Positions 59,269 to 64,000 of a stretch of 64,000 bases of DNA are shown here, piece after piece; positions within the stretch are counted from its first letter, which is position 1, and every line of letters starts with the position of its first letter. The notes below the pieces were generated by a model. It made no database searches and had not been told where the DNA came from. It saw only the letters and a program-made list of their open reading frames with translations. The position numbers were made by a program, and so were the translations under genes. This DNA is from Pyropia yezoensis (Eukaryota > Rhodophyta > Bangiophyceae > Bangiales > Bangiaceae), in contig CM020620.1 in assembly GCA_009829735.1 (NCBI GenBank), positions 19,442,020 to 19,506,019 of the forward strand, in the 5' to 3' direction.

Positions 59269-61762
59269 ACCGCGGCCACCGACCCGGGGGAGTGGAAGGG
59301 GCCAGGAAGCGGCCAAGGCAGCACGCACCACAGCCACGTCAGCCTCTATCCACTCTCGCCGCCCCAAACCAAACCCCAACGTTGACGCGCCCCAGCGGGC
59401 CGACACGCAGCGGTAGCACCAGCAGGCCGGCGACAAACTACCACGCCCGCAGTAACAAACCCCCCCCGTCCGCGCGGTGAGAAGAGATGGGTGAGGACAG
59501 AACGGCCAGTCGCACTCTGCTGCAACCCCGTTGCGCAAGCTACTGAGCCAACGTCACCCCCGCTAGAGCGGGAACGGAACGAACTGACGCTCAAGCCTAC
59601 GCGGCGCAGCTCTCTTCACCCCCCCGTCGGCACACCAAAGAGAAGGAAAAGAAGACTGACACAAAGCACGGCAGGTCGTGCTGCAGCGTCTCGTGCCAGG
59701 CGTGGCAGCAGTACAACGCCGCCTTCCCCCAGCCCCCCCTCGTGCACAGCGACTCCCACGAAGAATGGGACGCGCGCAGGCCGGCAGGGCCACGCCCGCC
59801 ACACGCGGCACGCAGAACGGAGGGCACGCAAATGCGCGGTGGGAGAGGGGGGAGGTGCGAAAGGTGTTGTGTGGACCGGCGCCAATGCCGGACGCGGTAA
59901 CGAAGGCACTGATGGCAGCGCAAGGGTCGTGGCGAGACCAGGCGCGCGGGGCGGACCGCAGCCGACTGCTGTGTTGGTGAAGCCCACAAGTCGTTGTCCC
60001 GGCCAACCCTGCGGCGCGCCAGCCGCCCGGAAACGTCCCGGGGGGCGCACAACCACAACACCCGTCGGTCGCTAATGCCAACGAGGGGAGCCACGCCAAT
60101 ACACAACGCCGGCCGCGGGCACTGCCGGTATCGTACGCTGCCCCCACAGCTGTCAGGCCTGCACCGGGCCGGCGGCCGATCCCACCACGACCAGCGCAGC
60201 GTGGGACGGCAGCGGTACTACACCACAGCGGCGGCCCGCGGGGGGGGGGGCTGCGTTGACCAACCGGCGGATGCACCCCGCCCACCGCAAGACCCGGCGC
60301 GCGTGCCCTTGGTGTGCACGCGCGGGCTGCGCGTGGGGAGCGAGCGAGACGGCCGGCTGGGAACCGGGGGCCGCAGTGCCACCCCGAGAGTGCGTGGAGG
60401 CGAGAGTGTGGGGGAGTGGGAGTAGTGGGGCGTGGGGTGGAGGCAAGGGCGGCCCGAGGAGGTGGTGGTGCGGCCCTATTTCATATAAGAAGATGGTGCG
60501 CGTGGGGCCCCCGTCTCGGGCGCGCAGCGTGGACGACTGCGGTGAGGACTGGGCGAGGGGGGAGGGGGCCCACCCGCCACGACGGGGCCACACGCGACGG
60601 CCCATCCTCGGCGGTGGCCGCTGTGGCCTGCCAGCACCGCACACGCGCGAGGACGCTGTTGAGAAGATGGCAGCAAGCCCTCCCACCATTCCCCACTATA
60701 TAGTGGTGCACTGGAGTGCCACGGCACGTTCTGTTCGTGGCCACAGTGTTGGAGAATGGGCGCCGTGGCGACAGGCTGGGGGGTATCGCCACAGCCACAC
60801 AATGACGGCGAGCGTCAATGGCACCCCCTTTGATCGAGAGGCGTGCGCGGTTGTCCGTCTTTTGTCGTGGGTAAACTGTGGGGAAAAGTCCTATCGGCCA
60901 ATGGGATGCCCCCTCAGGGTGACAGTGGTCGCACACTGAGAGTGCCTCTGGGGGGGCCACTTCCTCGAATGAGGGTGAGAGGGGTCTCCCGTCCAACTGG
61001 GTGGAGCCCACGAAAGGCCCATGCTCGGCTCCCCTCCGGTTCCCGCACACAACACAGCCGTGTGGGTCCGTGCGCAGGCGGCAGAGGCAGGCGCAACGCC
61101 TTCCTCAGAACCGCCTTTCCGACGGAACTGTGTAATTCATCTGCCCCGCACGAGAGCACCGCGGCAGGGCAGAAAGCCAGCCCGAAAGGACTATCGCGCG
61201 TATGTACAGCAGTGACAAGGGGCACCCTACCGACATGCACCTGTTACACTGCTGTACATTCACAAGATCTGAATCCCCCTGACCTGGGGTTCCATCTCCA
61301 CTTCAGAGGATTGGCTGCGAAGACGAGCCTCGATCAAGTACAAAGGAGTTGCCAATGGGTTTCGTGTAGAGCAGCTCAAAAGTGGTAGTCGATATCGGGA
61401 ACTGCGACAGCGTGATGTGCAGTGTCTGATTGGCTGTATCGCGAGCTCTTTGGCAGCCGGTTACCCTTCGTGGCTGGGCGACGGACACAGCGCTGGCGGA
61501 CCTATGACGGTTGCCCCCCGACACGCCCTTAGTCTCCCCTGTGCAACCTGCGCCCGCTGCCCCCCCCCGCGTTTGCTGCCACTTCGCCCGCCCGTCTCCA
61601 CCCTCCCGCGGCGCCGCGACGCTCCTGTCTGGGTTTTCCCCGTGTCCTTGTCCGACTCGCCACCAGTGACCGCCCCCAGCTAGCGACGCCGCTCGTGCCA
61701 CCTGTTCTCTCCCCCCCCCCTCATCCACCCCTTTTCCGGTGGTGCGGCTGACGCCCGGCGTC
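59269..61762. other. Intergenic stretch of 2.5 kb, no gene supported
   Basis: Divergent starts flank it (zinc-finger gene on -, basic-region gene on +). Overlapping frames of up to 240 codons occur but have no recognisable domain. TATA-like ATATAA and TATATAG occur near 60483 and 60697. A G run lies at about 60240-60250. Confidence 0.4.
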
Positions 61763-63661
61763 ATGGCCCTCCTCTCCCCCGTGACCGCGTGGGGGGCGGA
61801 CGGCGCTCCCCCCCGCGAACCGTCTATCCCCATAGCGGCCCGCATAGCGCCCCTGCCCCGCGTGCGGGGGTTGGCGGCGCAGCTCGCGGCCACACGGGCA
61901 GTCGTGGCGTCGTGGCAGCCGGTTCATTACGGGGCGGGAGGAGGCCTCCCGCCCGGACCACGCGCCGGGTCCCCCAGGGGGGGGGGCGGGGCGCCACCCG
62001 CCGGGAACCCCGCCGCGGATGAACGGGCGGGAGGTCTGGCGGGCGCTGGCAGCGGCGGCGGCGGCCACGCCAACGGCAGCGGCTGTAGCAGCGTTCGCAG
62101 TGCCGTCGGTTCTGCGGGTGTGGCTGCCTCTGCCCACGGCGGCGTGTCGGCTGGCACGCCCCTCACCGCCGCCATGGCGGCGGACATGCCCGAGTACGCC
62201 CTCCTCGGGCGCTGCCCACGGGCACGGGCGTGGCTGGCGGAGCTGTGGGACCCGCGGGCGGTGCCCCCCCCTTACAGCCCGCCGCTACACCCCGCCGCCC
62301 TGGCGGGGGCGGTGGCAGTGGAACGGGTGATGCGGTACCCGGCTGGGTTGCCTACAGGAGGGGGCGGGGCTGGGGGGAGGAGCGCGGGGGCTGCGCCCAA
62401 CGATGAGGGGGGGGAGGACCCCGCCTGGTACTTGCCTCCTGATGAGGCAGATGGCAGTGGTCTGGGGCCCGCCCTGGTAGTTATGACCGAGATGGCTGTG
62501 CCCGTCGAGGCGCCCCCGCTGCGCCGGGGGTGGACCGCGGCGCCGGGGGGCGGGGCGGCCCCTGGTTGGACGGGCAGTGAAGCAGATCGAGCGGCGGCAG
62601 CGGCCGAGGCGCTCTCAGCCACCGCCGGAGCGTACGATGAAGACGCCGAGGTCGTGACACTCTTGATGGTCATGGACATCCATCGGGATTTGTTGAACGA
62701 GGTCACTGGCGGCCTCGTCTGTCTCCGCCCCACCGCCCGGGGGGTCTATCACCGACGGACGGGGGAGATGGTGTCCCTCATTTCCACCGCCGCCCCCCCT
62801 GGTATGGGCGTGTCCCGTCTGCTGATGATGGAATATTACGCGCCCGTCAAGGGTGGGAGCGACACGCACACCATCACCACCTTGGGAGTTGGGGCGGGCG
62901 CCCTGCTGCTGCTCAACCGCATGGGTGCAGTTGTGGAGCCGTCCGAGCCCCGCGCCGCCCTCACCTTTCCTCCCACCGATGGGGTGACGGCGGTGGCTGC
63001 GCTGACCGCTGCGCTGTCTGGCAACTATGGCCTCGCCTACGCGCCGGCCTTGCCACCCGGCGTGGTCGCACGGGCGCCTGCCGACGGCGAGGGCGGTGGC
63101 GGGGGCCTGCCCCAGCTCATCCCGCTAGTACTCCACTGCACCATGGCTTCGGCGGTAACGACCTTTCGGATGCGCTCTCTGGCGCTGGCAGCGGTGCGGC
63201 CACCGCCTCCCCCCCCCCTACGGCGGCTGTGCGCAGGCAACCGCGAGCGGGCCCTCGCCGCCCCTACCGCCGCGCACACACACCCCCGGGAGAGGGGGGC
63301 CCGCCGCCCTCGACGGGCTCGGCTGGACCTCGCCACCATTTCAGACGCCGCGACGCGAGCGCGGATCGTTCGCAACCGGGCTGCGGCGGCGCGGTGCAAC
63401 GCGGCGCGGCGGGAGGCACGGCTGGCCGCCCACGGCCTCCCTACCAGGGGTGGGGTGGGGGGCGAAGAAGGGGGGGGGGGTTCGTCTGATGCCCCATGCG
63501 GCCGCGGGGGGTCCGCTGTCGCACCCCCTGCGCGTGCTCTTCCCACGCCGGGTGAGCAGGGGGTGCTAGTGGATGGACGTCCCGTGGGAGGCCCCGCGGG
63601 ATGCGCCGTCAGGGTATGCTTCCCCGGTGGGTCCCCCGGCGGCGCAGTCAGCCCATTGTAG
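61763..63661 (+). CDS. bZIP-like basic-region protein, second copy of the type
   Basis: From the ATG at 61763 the product has 632 residues. A Gly/Ala/Pro-rich N-terminal half is followed by a globular-looking middle (about 290-470; TLLMVMDIHRDLLNEVTGG, LISTAAPPGMGVSRLLMMEY). Near the C-terminus is a basic region, RNRAAAARCNAARREARLAA (about 537-556). The bZIP-invariant Asn538 is present, but the Arg expected eight residues later is Asn546, as in the gene at 32463-35237. No leucine zipper follows; the tail is Gly/Pro-rich. A nuclear DNA-binding role is inferred. The start could lie further upstream (in-frame GTG at 61739); this ATG is the first and lies a few codons into the open frame. Confidence 0.65.
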   Translation: MALLSPVTAWGADGAPPREPSIPIAARIAPLPRVRGLAAQLAATRAVVASWQPVHYGAGGGLPPGPRAGSPRGGGGAPPAGNPAADERAGGLAGAGSGGGGHANGSGCSSVRSAVGSAGVAASAHGGVSAGTPLTAAMAADMPEYALLGRCPRARAWLAELWDPRAVPPPYSPPLHPAALAGAVAVERVMRYPAGLPTGGGGAGGRSAGAAPNDEGGEDPAWYLPPDEADGSGLGPALVVMTEMAVPVEAPPLRRGWTAAPGGGAAPGWTGSEADRAAAAAEALSATAGAYDEDAEVVTLLMVMDIHRDLLNEVTGGLVCLRPTARGVYHRRTGEMVSLISTAAPPGMGVSRLLMMEYYAPVKGGSDTHTITTLGVGAGALLLLNRMGAVVEPSEPRAALTFPPTDGVTAVAALTAALSGNYGLAYAPALPPGVVARAPADGEGGGGGLPQLIPLVLHCTMASAVTTFRMRSLALAAVRPPPPPPLRRLCAGNRERALAAPTAAHTHPRERGARRPRRARLDLATISDAATRARIVRNRAAAARCNAARREARLAAHGLPTRGGVGGEEGGGGSSDAPCGRGGSAVAPPARALPTPGEQGVLVDGRPVGGPAGCAVRVCFPGGSPGGAVSPL

Positions 63662-64000
63662 CTGGGATCGGGGAGGGACGCCGGGCACGTCCGCATGCCA
63701 GGCATTGCATTGGATGGGGGCGCCCGCAGGGCGGCGAGCCCCATTTCGGCTGCCCCTCACGCCTCTTTTCTGGTGGGGGTCGCGGAATTGTCGTCGCTAC
63801 CAAGAGAGGGCGACGTGGAGCCGCCTGGCCCCTTGACCGAGAAGTCATAGACGCGGTTCAAAACACATCGACCCCAACCCTTACGTTTGGTGCACCAGAT
63901 CTTGGCGTTCCGATAGTCTTGGGCGTGCCCAGCTGTGCGGCTACCTGCATCTCCTCCGGCTGGCTTCGCGACCGCGGCTTGGTGGCCGTCGGTGGTCCCC
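63662..64000. other. Window end, no feature seen
   Basis: It probably includes the 3' UTR of the preceding gene. No reading frame with recognisable content. Confidence 0.4.

Overview
The window looks like nuclear DNA of a eukaryotic alga, most likely a bangiophyte red alga (Porphyra/Pyropia type). This is an inference from several things: very high GC, few introns (one GT-AG intron is needed, in the AP-3 mu gene), proteins padded with Ala/Gly/Pro tracts, eukaryote-only families (copine, AP-3 mu, SUMO-protease-like C48, WLM protease, bZIP-like and C2H2 factors), and a tRNA gene with introns outside the anticodon loop, a feature known from the red alga Cyanidioschyzon merolae. No database search was possible.

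Left part (1-20.3 kb). About 2 kb has no recognisable gene and ends in a GC-rich minisatellite with units of roughly 80-90 bp. The minisatellite is split by a 17.6-kb Ty3/gypsy-type LTR retrotransposon complex (2520-20121), flanked by a 5-bp target-site duplication (CCGCG). The complex holds four ~363-bp LTRs, two gag-pol copies in opposite orientation (plus-strand 5765-12130, minus-strand 19533-13494), a GGGAAAC slippery heptamer just before each gag stop, and an antisense reading frame between pol and the 3' LTR. The antisense frame is now in two pieces (3469-5177 on +, 12836-12171 on -). The pieces rejoin in frame if the segment between the two inner LTRs is inverted back and one LTR plus one 5-bp repeat is removed, so I infer an LTR-LTR inversion inside a nested or tandem element. 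Both pol copies are damaged.

Middle part (20.9-38 kb), mostly minus-strand genes: a large C48/Ulp1-like cysteine protease with a long insertion between catalytic Asp and Cys; a UBL-WLM-UBA-PUB metalloprotease whose frame breaks at a C15 tract; a doubtful broken membrane-protein gene; a bZIP-like basic-region protein; tandem repeats of 28, 21 and 24 bp; a 66-bp-arm foldback; and a possibly plastid-targeted coiled-coil membrane protein with a frame break at a C18 tract.

Right part (38-64 kb): copine (+), a tRNA-Ala(AGC) with two 14-nt introns (-), a large Ala/Gly-rich TPR protein (+, frame break at a G21 tract), an FAD-dependent amine-oxidase/phytoene-desaturase-like enzyme (-), AP-3 mu (+), a GH5 cellulase-like secreted enzyme (-), a two-finger C2H2 polyglutamine protein (-), and a second bZIP-like basic-region protein (+) with the same unusual Asn substitution as the first. 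The host genes form no operon and show no shared pathway beyond a loose ubiquitin/SUMO and membrane-trafficking flavour. Two close divergent pairs (38.03/38.96 kb and 50.6/51.06 kb) may share promoter regions.
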